Shown in pieces: positions 30,956 through 37,210 of a DNA stretch of 41,145 nucleotides. Source of the stretch: a virus; the IMG/VR virus record IMGVR_UViG_3300009553_000007, positions 1 to 41,145 of that record; one strand, 5' to 3'. Under the pieces are notes generated by a model, which saw nothing but the letters and a program-made list of their open reading frames with translations, did no database searches and was not told the DNA's origin. Each line of letters begins with the position of its first letter. The stretch's first letter is position 1. The translations under genes and the position numbers were made by a program.

Positions 30956-31206
30956 GGTTTTATGGTGGAACTGTTTTTTGGAGCGACTCGGTAAGTTACC
31001 GGCGGGTCGGTGGCAAAGCCTTGCTCTTGGCTTTCTTTTGCTTCAGAGGATTCTGGCGGTAAATGCAGCGCGTGAGGGTTGCAGCCAGTCACATCGCCCT
31101 CGATAAGGGCCTGCACATAGTGCGAAAACTTCTTATACTTCAATTTGCGCCATCGCACGTCGGCTTTTTGTAGAAGTTCCGTCTCGGCACTGATCGTTCT
31201 CCTCAT
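30952..31206 (-). CDS. Ribbon-helix-helix protein A (84 aa)
   Basis: The ATG at 31206 is used; a TTG at 31215 would overlap the upstream stop. MRRTISAETELLQKADVRWR, then KKFSHYVQALIEGDV fits an RHH DNA-binding fold: a strand (RRTIS), helix, turn with F.HYVQALI, and helix. It is a paralogue of the next gene and of the + strand gene at 31483 (shared TIS/TVS, FS.YV..LI..D). The C-terminal 40 aa are Pro/Ser-rich. It is probably a repressor of the divergent switch. Confidence 0.65.
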   Translation of the reverse strand: MRRTISAETELLQKADVRWRKLKYKKFSHYVQALIEGDVTGCNPHALHLPPESSEAKESQEQGFATDPPVTYRVAPKNSSTIKP

Positions 31207-31211
31207 CGCCT

Positions 31212-31388
31212 TCAAGCTCTAGCTTGCTCCTGTTGGGTGTCTTTACGAATCAGTAACTGCACGTAGTCCGAGAACGTCGTCAGCTTGTACTGACGCTGCC
31301 GTGTTCTGGCTTCGCCGAGCATCATTCCAGGCATGCTCACCGTCTTCCGTACAGCCCTCTCACCGTCCTTTTTATCCGGGTTAGTCAT
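31212..31388 (-). CDS. Ribbon-helix-helix protein B (58 aa)
   Basis: Translation gives MTNPDKKDGERAVRKTVSMP, a helix with LGEARTRQRQYKLTTFSDYV and QLLIRKDTQQEQARA. The strand KTVSM and the TFSDYVQLLIRKD helix match proteins A and C. It is the first gene of the minus-strand operon, starting 94 bases from the divergent gene. A TATAAT -10 hexamer at 31433-31438 (minus strand) precedes it. Its mRNA leader holds two of the TACTYTTT repeats. Confidence 0.65.
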   Translation of the reverse strand: MTNPDKKDGERAVRKTVSMPGMMLGEARTRQRQYKLTTFSDYVQLLIRKDTQQEQARA

Positions 31389-31398
31389 ATAGCTTTCT

Positions 31399-31472
31399 TA
31401 CTTTTTCCTACTCTTTATGCAGACGCAAGTAAATTATAGGATTGACAGCTTTGTTACAAAATCATACTTTTT
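31399..31472. promoter_or_regulatory. Divergent switch: two promoters and TACTTTTT operator-like repeats
   Basis: The + strand has TTGACA (31442-31447), a 17-base spacer and TACTTT (31465-31470) ahead of the gene at 31483. The minus strand has a consensus TATAAT at 31433-31438 for the gene at 31388. TACTTTTT occurs at 31399 and 31465, and TACTCTTT at 31409, exactly 10 bases after the first. RHH proteins bind tandem sites about one helical turn apart, so these are candidate operators. The 94-bp gap is markedly AT-rich. Confidence 0.65.
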
Positions 31473-31482
31473 AAGAGAACGT

Positions 31483-31662
31483 ATGAAATCAAACTCCAAA
31501 CCCGTCAGGATCAAGGGGACCGAAAAGCGCACTATCAGCGGTTCGCCCGAATTGTTCGCCAAGGCCGATGACAAAATGAATCGCCTCAGCATTGGCAATT
31601 TTTCGGAATATGTTCGCCAATTGATCATCCGCGACGTTGACCAATCCAAGCAAGCCGCCTGA
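31483..31662 (+). CDS. Ribbon-helix-helix protein C (59 aa)
   Basis: The ATG at 31483 is preferred because the promoter lies in the longer upstream ORF. RIKGTEKRTISGSPELFAKA, then NRLSIGNFSEYVRQLIIRDV is an RHH fold: strand KRTIS, helix, SIGNF.EYVRQLI. It is the first gene of the early operon, opposite genes A and B. It may be the Cro-like or antirepressor-like side of the switch. A weak Shine-Dalgarno sequence (AAGAGAA) is present. Confidence 0.68.
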   Translation: MKSNSKPVRIKGTEKRTISGSPELFAKADDKMNRLSIGNFSEYVRQLIIRDVDQSKQAA

Positions 31663-31675
31663 AGCCCCTCCCCCG

Positions 31676-31897
31676 ATGAAGCCCTATCTCACCATTGACG
31701 ACGCGGTCGAGATGCTGAGGCCTGAATCGGAGCGAGAGCGCGCGAGTTTGAAGCGCGAGTTAACACGAGCCATCGCGGCCGGCGCGCTGGCGTATATGAA
31801 CCCCACCGGCAAACTGGTCCGAATCCACACCGAGGATTTTGACGACTATTGTCGGCGTCACACCATCAAAGCCTGGTCCCACGAGAAAGCCGCCTGA
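31676..31897 (+). CDS. Excisionase-like winged-helix DNA-binding protein (73 aa)
   Basis: The ATG at 31676 is preferred over TTG 31637. MKPYLTIDDAVEML, then KRELTRAIAAGALAYMNPTG and LVRIHTEDFDDYCRRHTIKA follows the plan of excisionase/AlpA-type proteins: a helix with LT..DA, an RAI..GAL recognition helix, a wing with PTGK.VRI, and DF..Y. A role in excision or early control is likely. The stop overlaps the next start (TGATG). Confidence 0.65.
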   Translation: MKPYLTIDDAVEMLRPESERERASLKRELTRAIAAGALAYMNPTGKLVRIHTEDFDDYCRRHTIKAWSHEKAA

Positions 31898-32106
31898 TGG
31901 GTGCTCCCGCCCTAGCTAACGTTTCAAACCACTTTGTCATCGACCTTGCTTCGATGTCCAGGGACGAGCTGGTTTGCCGCATCCTTAACCAGGCCGGCAC
32001 TATCGCCGCGTATGAACGCTGTCTGGACGGCCTCTCGCTTTACGGCATGGATGGCCATCGGCGGCCCGAGGACATCCGCAACATCGTCACCAATCTGCTC
32101 AAGTGA
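31897..32106 (+). CDS. Hypothetical early protein (69 aa)
   Basis: The ATG at 31897 overlaps the stop of the excisionase-like gene. The protein is helical: SMSRDELVCRILNQAGTIAA, then HRRPEDIRNIVTNLL. No family is recognised. It is translationally coupled with both neighbours. Confidence 0.55.
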   Translation: MGAPALANVSNHFVIDLASMSRDELVCRILNQAGTIAAYERCLDGLSLYGMDGHRRPEDIRNIVTNLLK

Positions 32107-32396
32107 ACGCTCTCTCAATTTCTCCGCCGAAAGGCAATGGAGACGCCAAAGCACCCGCGCCGGCAGCATTCCTCGGATGGCAAGAGGACACTGACGGCGC
32201 GGCGTTTGAATTGTTCGTGCTGACGGCCGGCGTGGGCGCGCATCCGGCCGGGTCCACAGTCTGCCGCTTTACGCTCGAGCGCTTCGGCTACTTCGTGCCG
32301 GCGTCGGCGGTCATAGACCGCACGCTACAGGAGCACGTCGAAGCCGACGCCATCGAAAAATCCGAACACGCCCTTTGGGGTCTGATGGGCCGGTAA
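32103..32396 (+). CDS. Hypothetical early protein (97 aa)
   Basis: The GTG start overlaps the previous stop (GTGA). The segment FLGWQEDTDGAAFELFVLTA, then STVCRFTLERFGY reads as a small alpha/beta protein. The part VPASAVIDRT is encoded by a GCGGTCATAGACCGC palindromic repeat like that at 11210, so this early gene also carries a captured repeat. The function is unknown. Confidence 0.55.
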   Translation: MNALSISPPKGNGDAKAPAPAAFLGWQEDTDGAAFELFVLTAGVGAHPAGSTVCRFTLERFGYFVPASAVIDRTLQEHVEADAIEKSEHALWGLMGR

Positions 32397-32648
32397 ATGA
32401 AAGGCCATATGACCAAGCTCGATGTCATCGTCACGTTTTCTATAGTCGTCAGTTTCCTGAGCGGGTTTTGTGTCGGCGCAACCTGGATGCACGCCAAGTA
32501 CGCCGCGCTGCTTTTGAAAGTCATTCGCGCTCACAATTACGACGACCAAGTGGCGCGCGAACTCGCTCGAACTGGTCTGGTGACCAAACACGAACCGACC
32601 CAAGGCACGCCCACGGGCAAGACGCCGCCGTTCAAAATCCTCAAATGA
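32397..32648 (+). CDS. Small membrane protein (83 aa)
   Basis: Residues about 8-30 (LDVIVTFSIVVSFLSGFCVG) form one transmembrane helix. A short helix (AKYAALLLKVIRAHNY) and a polar tail (EPTQGTPTGKTPPFKILK) follow. The ATG immediately follows the preceding stop. A role in superinfection exclusion or membrane anchoring is possible, but nothing in the sequence shows it. Confidence 0.55.
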   Translation: MKGHMTKLDVIVTFSIVVSFLSGFCVGATWMHAKYAALLLKVIRAHNYDDQVARELARTGLVTKHEPTQGTPTGKTPPFKILK

Positions 32649-32721
32649 TCTCCGACCGCAAAAGGCGGTGGAAAAAACAAACCAATGCGCCGTGTGGCGC
32701 GATAACAATGAAAGGAAAGCG

Positions 32722-33129
32722 ATGAAGACAGCAAAAGAGGCTGGCCCCCACGATGAAAGCCAGCCGCACCCTAATATGAACGATGAGGGCAAAAGCGTAG
32801 CAGGCCCGCCGTTTATTGCAACATCAGTGCTCGCGGGGACGCTCGCACTGCCGCCGGCGCCCTCGCAGCTCACATTTTTCCAGCCCGTGTTATCCAGGCC
32901 GAAACTGCCCATCGTCTGGTTCGAGCATATGCTCGAGCACGTGGAGTTGAGCACTCAACGCGTCCGTTGCGTGCGCTGCGGGACCGGCTTCAGCTTCAAC
33001 GGCGCCGAGATCCCGCCGCTCCCCTTGCGCGTCTGGGCACCGGTGGACAACAAGTCGCCTGGACAAGTTCTCCAGGCGTTACCCAAATCGCGCTTCATCA
33101 CCAGGTGCGGCGCATTCACCACGAATTAA
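32722..33129 (+). CDS. CxxC-containing early protein (135 aa)
   Basis: The ATG at 32722 has a Shine-Dalgarno-like AAGGAAAGCG just upstream and is preferred over GTG 32668. The conserved-looking part is IVWFEHMLEHVELSTQRVRC, VRCGTGFSFNG, with a CxxC pair. Residues about 34-42 (TSVLAGTLALPP) are encoded by an inverted copy of the GTGCTCGCGGGGACGCTCGC element. The function is unknown. Confidence 0.5.
   Translation: MKTAKEAGPHDESQPHPNMNDEGKSVAGPPFIATSVLAGTLALPPAPSQLTFFQPVLSRPKLPIVWFEHMLEHVELSTQRVRCVRCGTGFSFNGAEIPPLPLRVWAPVDNKSPGQVLQALPKSRFITRCGAFTTN
32822..32849 (-). repeat. Inverted copy of the GGGAGTGCGAGCGTCCCCGC element
   Basis: ATCAGTGCTCGCGGGGACGC, then TCGCACT is the reverse complement of the element at 27351, including the flanking ACTGAT. 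It is the only copy seen in this orientation and lies inside an early gene. Confidence 0.65.
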
Positions 33130-33177
33130 ACTTTTAAGGACCGCGGCCAAAACACGAACCGAAAGCGAGGTGAAGTC

Positions 33178-33288
33178 ATGAGACTCTCTCTAGCAAAACA
33201 GCTCGCCTTCCGAGTGGCTACGGACGGCGGGAACAAAGCGGCTCGGTCCTTAAAAACCATCTGCGGCGTTGCCAGGCTGCCACTGTGA
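33178..33288 (+). CDS. Possible 36-aa basic peptide with strong ribosome binding site
   Basis: GAGGTGAAGTC precedes ATG 33178, one of the best Shine-Dalgarno sequences in the window. The frame gives MRLSLAKQLAFRVATDGGNK, then AARSLKTICGVARLPL and stops at 33286-33288. Without it, about 240 bases between 33129 and 33373 would be without a gene. It may be a real small protein or a leader peptide. Confidence 0.45.
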   Translation: MRLSLAKQLAFRVATDGGNKAARSLKTICGVARLPL

Positions 33289-33372
33289 GAAACATCAACA
33301 ATCAAACACTTGATGGGAAAGCCTCGCAGCGGAGCTTTACGAATGGAGCCTGGCGCGCCGCTACCTCACCCG

Positions 33373-33585
33373 ATGAAACTGCTGATTGTAGCGACTGAGA
33401 CGATTACCGAGATCGATGGCGTGCCGGTCCGACTCTGGAAAGGCGCAACCGAACATGGCGTCCGCTGCCTTGTGTTTGTCCATCGGATAGCGGTTCACAA
33501 CGAGTACGACTCGTCACAATTCCACGCCGAGTTACATGAGCAGATGCCGCCCGGCGTGAAAGTCGATCTGCGCCAGGTGTTATGA
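33373..33585 (+). CDS. Hypothetical early protein (70 aa)
   Basis: The ATG at 33373 was chosen because MKLLIVATETITEIDGVPVR looks like a natural beginning. The frame is open to 33310 and a longer form cannot be excluded. It is an alpha/beta protein with VRCLVFVHRIAVHNEYDSSQ. The stop overlaps the next start (ATGA). The function is unknown. Confidence 0.55.
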   Translation: MKLLIVATETITEIDGVPVRLWKGATEHGVRCLVFVHRIAVHNEYDSSQFHAELHEQMPPGVKVDLRQVL

Positions 33586-33986
33586 AAGTCCCCACCACAG
33601 AAGCTGAGTTCCGGAAAATCACGGCGCAGGTCAAATCCATGCCGATGTTTTGTCTGACCATCTCGCCAGGCGTCGCGTTCCAGGTCATCGCCACCATTCA
33701 ACTCGCGTGCCGGCATGAGAAGTACACCAGCACGAGCCGCAAAACGGCCGAGGCGTTCGCGCGGACGTTAATCGAGCAATTCTCGGGTGACGCCCGCGCG
33801 CTCCTCGAGCTCGGCTGGAATCCGGATTTAGATACGCCTCCGGCCTCATTTGTTGATCACCAACGTTGTCGCGTGTGCGGCTGCACAGACGACGATTGCA
33901 CCCGCTGTTACGAAAGAACCGGCGAGGAATGTTACTGGGTCGAGCCCGATCTGTGCAGCGCGTGTGTTCCTGGAGGTGGCAGATGA
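33582..33986 (+). CDS. Early protein with C-terminal zinc ribbon (134 aa)
   Basis: The N-terminal 90 residues are helical (TEAEFRKITAQVKSMPMFCL, then RKTAEAFARTLIEQFSGDA). The C-terminus has QRCRVCGCTDDDCTRC and ECYWVEPDLCSACVPG. The CxxCGCT..DC ... C.WVE.DLCSxC zinc ribbon is widespread in phage early regions. It may take part in replication or recombination, but no direct indication is seen. Confidence 0.65.
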   Translation: MKVPTTEAEFRKITAQVKSMPMFCLTISPGVAFQVIATIQLACRHEKYTSTSRKTAEAFARTLIEQFSGDARALLELGWNPDLDTPPASFVDHQRCRVCGCTDDDCTRCYERTGEECYWVEPDLCSACVPGGGR

Positions 33987-34225
33987 GCGACGACGTGGAA
34001 ATCCTCAAGTGCTGCATTTGCACTCAGCCGATTCGGATCTATCCGAAGCGCCGCAAGAAAGTTATCGAAGCCACCAAAGTCAACGGGGACGGGCCTTACT
34101 GCAATCTCTGTCTGCACTTTGAAATGGCTTCACGCTACGCAGCCGCACGCGGATACGTGTCGCTCCCGCACGCAGTCCGGGATTTCGTACGCAAAAAGGA
34201 AACGCGGATCTACGCCACGTCATGA
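33983..34225 (+). CDS. Zinc-ribbon early protein (80 aa)
   Basis: The ATG at 33983 has a strong Shine-Dalgarno sequence (GGAGGT, seven bases upstream) and overlaps the previous stop. LKCCICTQPIRIYPKRRKKV, then GPYCNLCLHFEMASRY shows two CxxC pairs 27-35 residues apart and a basic linker. It is likely nucleic-acid- or protein-binding. The stop overlaps the radical SAM start. Confidence 0.6.
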   Translation: MSDDVEILKCCICTQPIRIYPKRRKKVIEATKVNGDGPYCNLCLHFEMASRYAAARGYVSLPHAVRDFVRKKETRIYATS

Positions 34226-35307
34226 ATCGGCCAGAACCATCTCTACGCTCCGACGCTGACAACGCTGATACGCTCCAACGCTCCCTAACCGGCCGCTGGC
34301 GAATTCCCGTCACCATTGCTGACAACCATTTCGTTTACAAATCCCTGTCCAACTGGTCCTGCAACATCGCTGTTGGATGTGTGCACGGCTGCCGCTTCTG
34401 TTATGTGCCCAGCAGCTCCACGAACAAAATGCGCCATCCCCTCGCTGATCTCGGCGTTTCGGATCCCGACGCGCAATGGGGCGATTACGCGTTTGTGCGC
34501 GAATGGGACGAACACGCTTTCCTGCTGTCATTGCAGCGCGCCGAGCACACGCCCGTTGAGAATCTGCGGCCGCTCGGTGGCAATCGCGCCGTAATCTTTT
34601 GCTCCACGACAGACCCGTACCAGGTCACGAACGACACCGCGTGGAATTTCCATCGCAAACTGATCGTCCGACGCGCGCTCGAATTGATCCGCGATCGCTC
34701 CACCCTCAACGTCCGCATCCTCACGCGCGGACCGCTGGCCCGGCAAGACTTCGAATTGTTCGGCACGTTCGGTCATCGGCTGATGTTCGGGATGAGCTTG
34801 CCCACGCTCTCGAACAGACTCGCCAAGATTTACGAGCCTGGCGCGCCGTCACCATTCAAGCGGTTCGAGACCTTGCAGCTCGCCCGCGACTGCGGCCTCA
34901 ACATTTTCGTGGCTATGGCGCCGACGTATCCGGAGTGCGACATGGACGATCTGCGCAACACGCTCCAGAAAATCGCTGAGCTGGATCCACTCACAGTATT
35001 TCACGAGCCCATCAACATCCGCGCGGACAACGTCGAGCGCATCCGCAGTCACGCCGCGGCGCTCGGAGAGAAGGTCCACACGGAGGTGTTTCGCACGCAC
35101 GAATCGTGGCGCGGTTACGCGCTTGGACAGATGGGCATGGTGCAACTATTGGCCGCGCAGTGTGGGCTAAGCGCGCGCTTGCATCTCTGGCCGGACAAGT
35201 CCCTCGAGCGCGGCGCCACGCCGGCGTTCCGCTATTGGCTCAACGACTGTTGGTCGCGCGTCAGTGAATGGCCACAAGAATGCCACAAGAATGCCACAAG
35301 AATGTGA
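34222..35307 (+). CDS. Radical SAM protein, spore photoproduct lyase-like (361 aa)
   Basis: SCNIAVGCVHGCRFCYVPSS carries the 4Fe-4S motif C53-x3-C57-x2-C60 of radical SAM enzymes. The surrounding NWSCNIAVGC.HGCRFCY, FCSTTDPYQ, LNVRILTRGPLARQDFELF and AMAPTYPECDMDDL are typical of the SPL-like/Rv2578c-like branch. That branch contains the DNA photoproduct repair enzyme and many uncharacterised proteins. Residues 10-20 come from CGCTCCGACGCTGACAACGC-type repeats. The gene is coupled to both neighbours (ATGA at the start, TGTGA at the end). It may repair or modify DNA or a protein, which cannot be decided from sequence. Confidence 0.82.
   Translation: MNRPEPSLRSDADNADTLQRSLTGRWRIPVTIADNHFVYKSLSNWSCNIAVGCVHGCRFCYVPSSSTNKMRHPLADLGVSDPDAQWGDYAFVREWDEHAFLLSLQRAEHTPVENLRPLGGNRAVIFCSTTDPYQVTNDTAWNFHRKLIVRRALELIRDRSTLNVRILTRGPLARQDFELFGTFGHRLMFGMSLPTLSNRLAKIYEPGAPSPFKRFETLQLARDCGLNIFVAMAPTYPECDMDDLRNTLQKIAELDPLTVFHEPINIRADNVERIRSHAAALGEKVHTEVFRTHESWRGYALGQMGMVQLLAAQCGLSARLHLWPDKSLERGATPAFRYWLNDCWSRVSEWPQECHKNATRM
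35271..35303 (+). repeat. Three tandem 11-bp repeats at the end of the radical SAM gene
   Basis: The unit GCCACAAGAAT is repeated exactly three times at 35271, 35282 and 35293. It covers the last codons before the stop at 35305. Since 11 is not a multiple of three, one unit more or less would shift the frame of the C-terminus and change the coupling with the GTG at 35304. Confidence 0.8.
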
Positions 35308-35522
35308 GCACGCCCATCATCCTCGTTATCTCCGTCGCCGAAGCTGAGAAAGCCTCGTACCGCTGTTGTGTCACGCACCGCTTGTTCACGGGTGATCTCG
35401 AAGGCAAATGCTCGCGTTGCAACTGCCCGATCTTTTTCCGGCCTGGCCCGCCCTTTTCTCCGCGGAAGGTTTGCCCGAACTGCATGGCCATGATCGTTGA
35501 CGAAAAGAGTTTTAGCGAATGA
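35304..35522 (+). CDS. Zinc-ribbon early protein (72 aa)
   Basis: The GTG at 35304 overlaps the preceding stop region. The protein has ILVISVAEAEKASYRCCVTH, GKCSRCNCPIFFRPGPPF and KVCPNCMAMIVDEKSF. Two CxxC pairs form a zinc ribbon. The stop overlaps the next start (ATGA). The function is unknown. Confidence 0.55.
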   Translation: MSTPIILVISVAEAEKASYRCCVTHRLFTGDLEGKCSRCNCPIFFRPGPPFSPRKVCPNCMAMIVDEKSFSE

Positions 35523-35641
35523 GCACGCCCCGTCGCAAAAAACCAAAAGCAGTTAAGTGCCCCAAGTGCGGCTTTGCCCTCATCGGTCACAGCGCACGTG
35601 GCCCAAGGGTAGCCTGCGTGATTTGGAGCAAGAAGAAATGA
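35519..35641 (+). CDS. Mini zinc-ribbon protein (40 aa)
   Basis: The frame ATG 35519 to TGA 35639-35641 gives MSTPRRKKPKAVKCPKCGFA, then LIGHSARGPRVACVIWSKKK. One CxxC (CPKC) and a later Cys are present. It overlaps both neighbours by four bases (ATGA at both ends), which strongly supports it despite its size. The Lys/Arg-rich ends suggest nucleic acid binding. Confidence 0.6.
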   Translation: MSTPRRKKPKAVKCPKCGFALIGHSARGPRVACVIWSKKK

Positions 35642-35868
35642 GCGCCGACCTCGAGATCGATCTTCGCGGCATCGAGCACAAATTCTCGGCGAAGGGCGAG
35701 CGCGTCTGCGCTGATTGCGGCTTCGACTTTGACGCTAGTGATGCTGCTTTCGAGGATGAAGGCGAAGAACTCAAGATCCCGCTCCTTCTCTGGAAAGACG
35801 ACGGCAGACTGATGCTCACGCTGTGCTTTCCGTGCGCTCAAAAGCGGACGAAAAACCCGAACGTATGA
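35638..35868 (+). CDS. Cys-pair early protein (76 aa)
   Basis: The ATG at 35638 overlaps the previous stop. The protein reads VCADCGFDFDASDAAFEDEG, then LMLTLCFPCAQKRTKNP: two CxxC pairs at the two ends of a domain with a very acidic insertion between them. It may be a DNA mimic or a zinc protein. The start and stop are both ATGA-coupled. Confidence 0.58.
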   Translation: MSADLEIDLRGIEHKFSAKGERVCADCGFDFDASDAAFEDEGEELKIPLLLWKDDGRLMLTLCFPCAQKRTKNPNV

Positions 35869-36098
35869 CACCCCACACTTGCGAGGCTGACGGCTGCACG
35901 GCCGTGACGATGCCTGACCATCTCATGTGCCGGCCGCATTGGCATTTGGTTCCGCCGGCGCTGAAGAAACAAATCGAGACCGCGCGGCGCGTCGGACATC
36001 TCAGGGCCTACGCCAGCGCCAAATCTGAGGCCATTACCGCGGTCAAACTTGCGGAAGAAAAACAACGGTCGCTGGAAGTATTTCGCCAAGGCTTGTGA
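35865..36098 (+). CDS. Small phage protein with CxxxxC and HW motif (77 aa)
   Basis: The ATG at 35865 overlaps the preceding stop. CEADGCTAVTMPDHLMCRPHWHLVPPAL followed by helices is a pattern I recognise in small phage proteins with M CRPHW...P. The Cys and His residues probably bind zinc. The stop overlaps the GTG of the replication gene (GTGA), so it is probably translated together with it. Confidence 0.6.
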   Translation: MTPHTCEADGCTAVTMPDHLMCRPHWHLVPPALKKQIETARRVGHLRAYASAKSEAITAVKLAEEKQRSLEVFRQGL

Positions 36099-37210
36099 GC
36101 ACTCCCGATCAACCTGGGGACGCTGGGGATGAAACCATCGGCGCCGAGTTGCGTTCGACGGCCGCGTACTTCGATGCGATTGAATCGGTGCTAACCGGCC
36201 TGCTCATGTTCGATCTGCCCGAGCGCCCGATGAAATTCGTTCTAGCCGTGCTCAGGGAATCATTCCTCACCAAAAGCCGGTGGGTAGTTTTTGAGCGCGG
36301 CGACCTGGCGCGAGCCACCGGCATCGAGATCAAGCATCTCAAAGGCATTGTCAGCGATCTTAAGCAATGGGGCGTCATCGCTGGCAGACCGGTCAAAGTC
36401 GGCCCGGATCTGGATAGCGTGCGGGATGCGTACATCATCGACGTTGATCTGAAACATTGGCGGGTTTCCACACGCGTTGAAGCCAGCGTGCTCATCGATG
36501 TCAGCCGGCGCGCCAAGCATCATTACGACCCGCATCAGGCAGAATTTGATTTTCCGGTGTGCGATCCGGATCAACTGGCGAGCGAGATCGCCGAGGCTAG
36601 TTTTGCCAAACTTCTGAATGTACCCGAAGAAGGTACATTTGGCCTTCCCACACCCTTGGAGGGCGATCAGCGTTCAAATGTACCCGAAAAAGGTACATTT
36701 GCCCCTCCGCCCCCGCATGAATCGAACGCCAATGTACCCGAAAAAGGTACATCGCACGGCGATTCCAGCGCGGTTTCAAATGTACCCGAAAAAGGTACTG
36801 GTGCGTCTTTGGCACCAGTTTTCGACGTAAAGTCGCACCTTTCGAGCTGGCGGGAGCAGCTCAAAACCGGGACGGAAATCCCCGATCCGCCCCCAGCTAC
36901 AGCTCAAGCTCTAAAGCTAAGCTTAAGCTCTACTTCAAAAGCTCAAGCTGAGCTTTATAGCTCAGCTCAAGCTGAGGAAGTCTGGCAACGCTGGTTGAAG
37001 CTCGGTGGGAGGCACGCAAACGACACGAGGATGGTCAGGCAATGGCGCGAGCTGTTCGAGCGCGATCCAGAAGCATTGCGGGCGTTGATTGTCGATTTCG
37101 AACGGAACCACGGCAAGACGGCCAACGGCAGACCGATCAGCGATGCGTGGGCATTTTGCTCGAGGCGCGCACGGGAGCGCTTTGGATTGAAGGATCTGAA
37201 GGGAGTATGA
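36095..37210 (+). CDS. Replication initiator/organiser protein (371 aa)
   Basis: The GTG at 36095 overlaps the previous stop. The N-terminal domain (about 25-130) has MKFVLAVLRESFLTKSRWVV and ERGDLARATGIEIKHLKGIV, a winged helix of the kind found in phage O-type replication proteins. The middle (about 175-240) contains four repeats of NVPEKGT encoded by palindromic iterons. A Ser/Ala/Gln-rich linker follows, then a C-terminal helical domain (VWQRWLKLGGRHANDTRMVR, AWAFCSRRARERFGLK). As in lambda O, the origin appears to lie inside the gene. No helicase or loader domain is visible; the host is presumably used. Confidence 0.72.
   Translation: MSTPDQPGDAGDETIGAELRSTAAYFDAIESVLTGLLMFDLPERPMKFVLAVLRESFLTKSRWVVFERGDLARATGIEIKHLKGIVSDLKQWGVIAGRPVKVGPDLDSVRDAYIIDVDLKHWRVSTRVEASVLIDVSRRAKHHYDPHQAEFDFPVCDPDQLASEIAEASFAKLLNVPEEGTFGLPTPLEGDQRSNVPEKGTFAPPPPHESNANVPEKGTSHGDSSAVSNVPEKGTGASLAPVFDVKSHLSSWREQLKTGTEIPDPPPATAQALKLSLSSTSKAQAELYSSAQAEEVWQRWLKLGGRHANDTRMVRQWRELFERDPEALRALIVDFERNHGKTANGRPISDAWAFCSRRARERFGLKDLKGV
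36617..36980 (+). other. Candidate replication origin: four palindromic iterons and AT-richer segment
   Basis: AATGTACC-CGAAAAA-GGTACATT repeats at 36617, 36677, 36731 and 36779. The first two have perfect 8-bp arms (copy 1 has one spacer change), the third lacks the last match and the fourth keeps only GGTAC. Distances are 60, 54 and 48 bases, always in frame. After them, 36895-36980 is AGCT/AAGCT-rich and lower in GC (AAGCTAAGCTTAAGCTC, GAGCTTTATAGCTCAGC), a likely unwinding element. Iterons within an initiator gene are known from lambda-type phages. Confidence 0.68.

Noticed and set aside
30014-30994. 326-aa + strand frame opposite the minus-strand zinc protein and lipoprotein genes
   Set aside because: The minus strand has a lipobox, CxxC motifs and four-base overlaps; the + frame has none of these.
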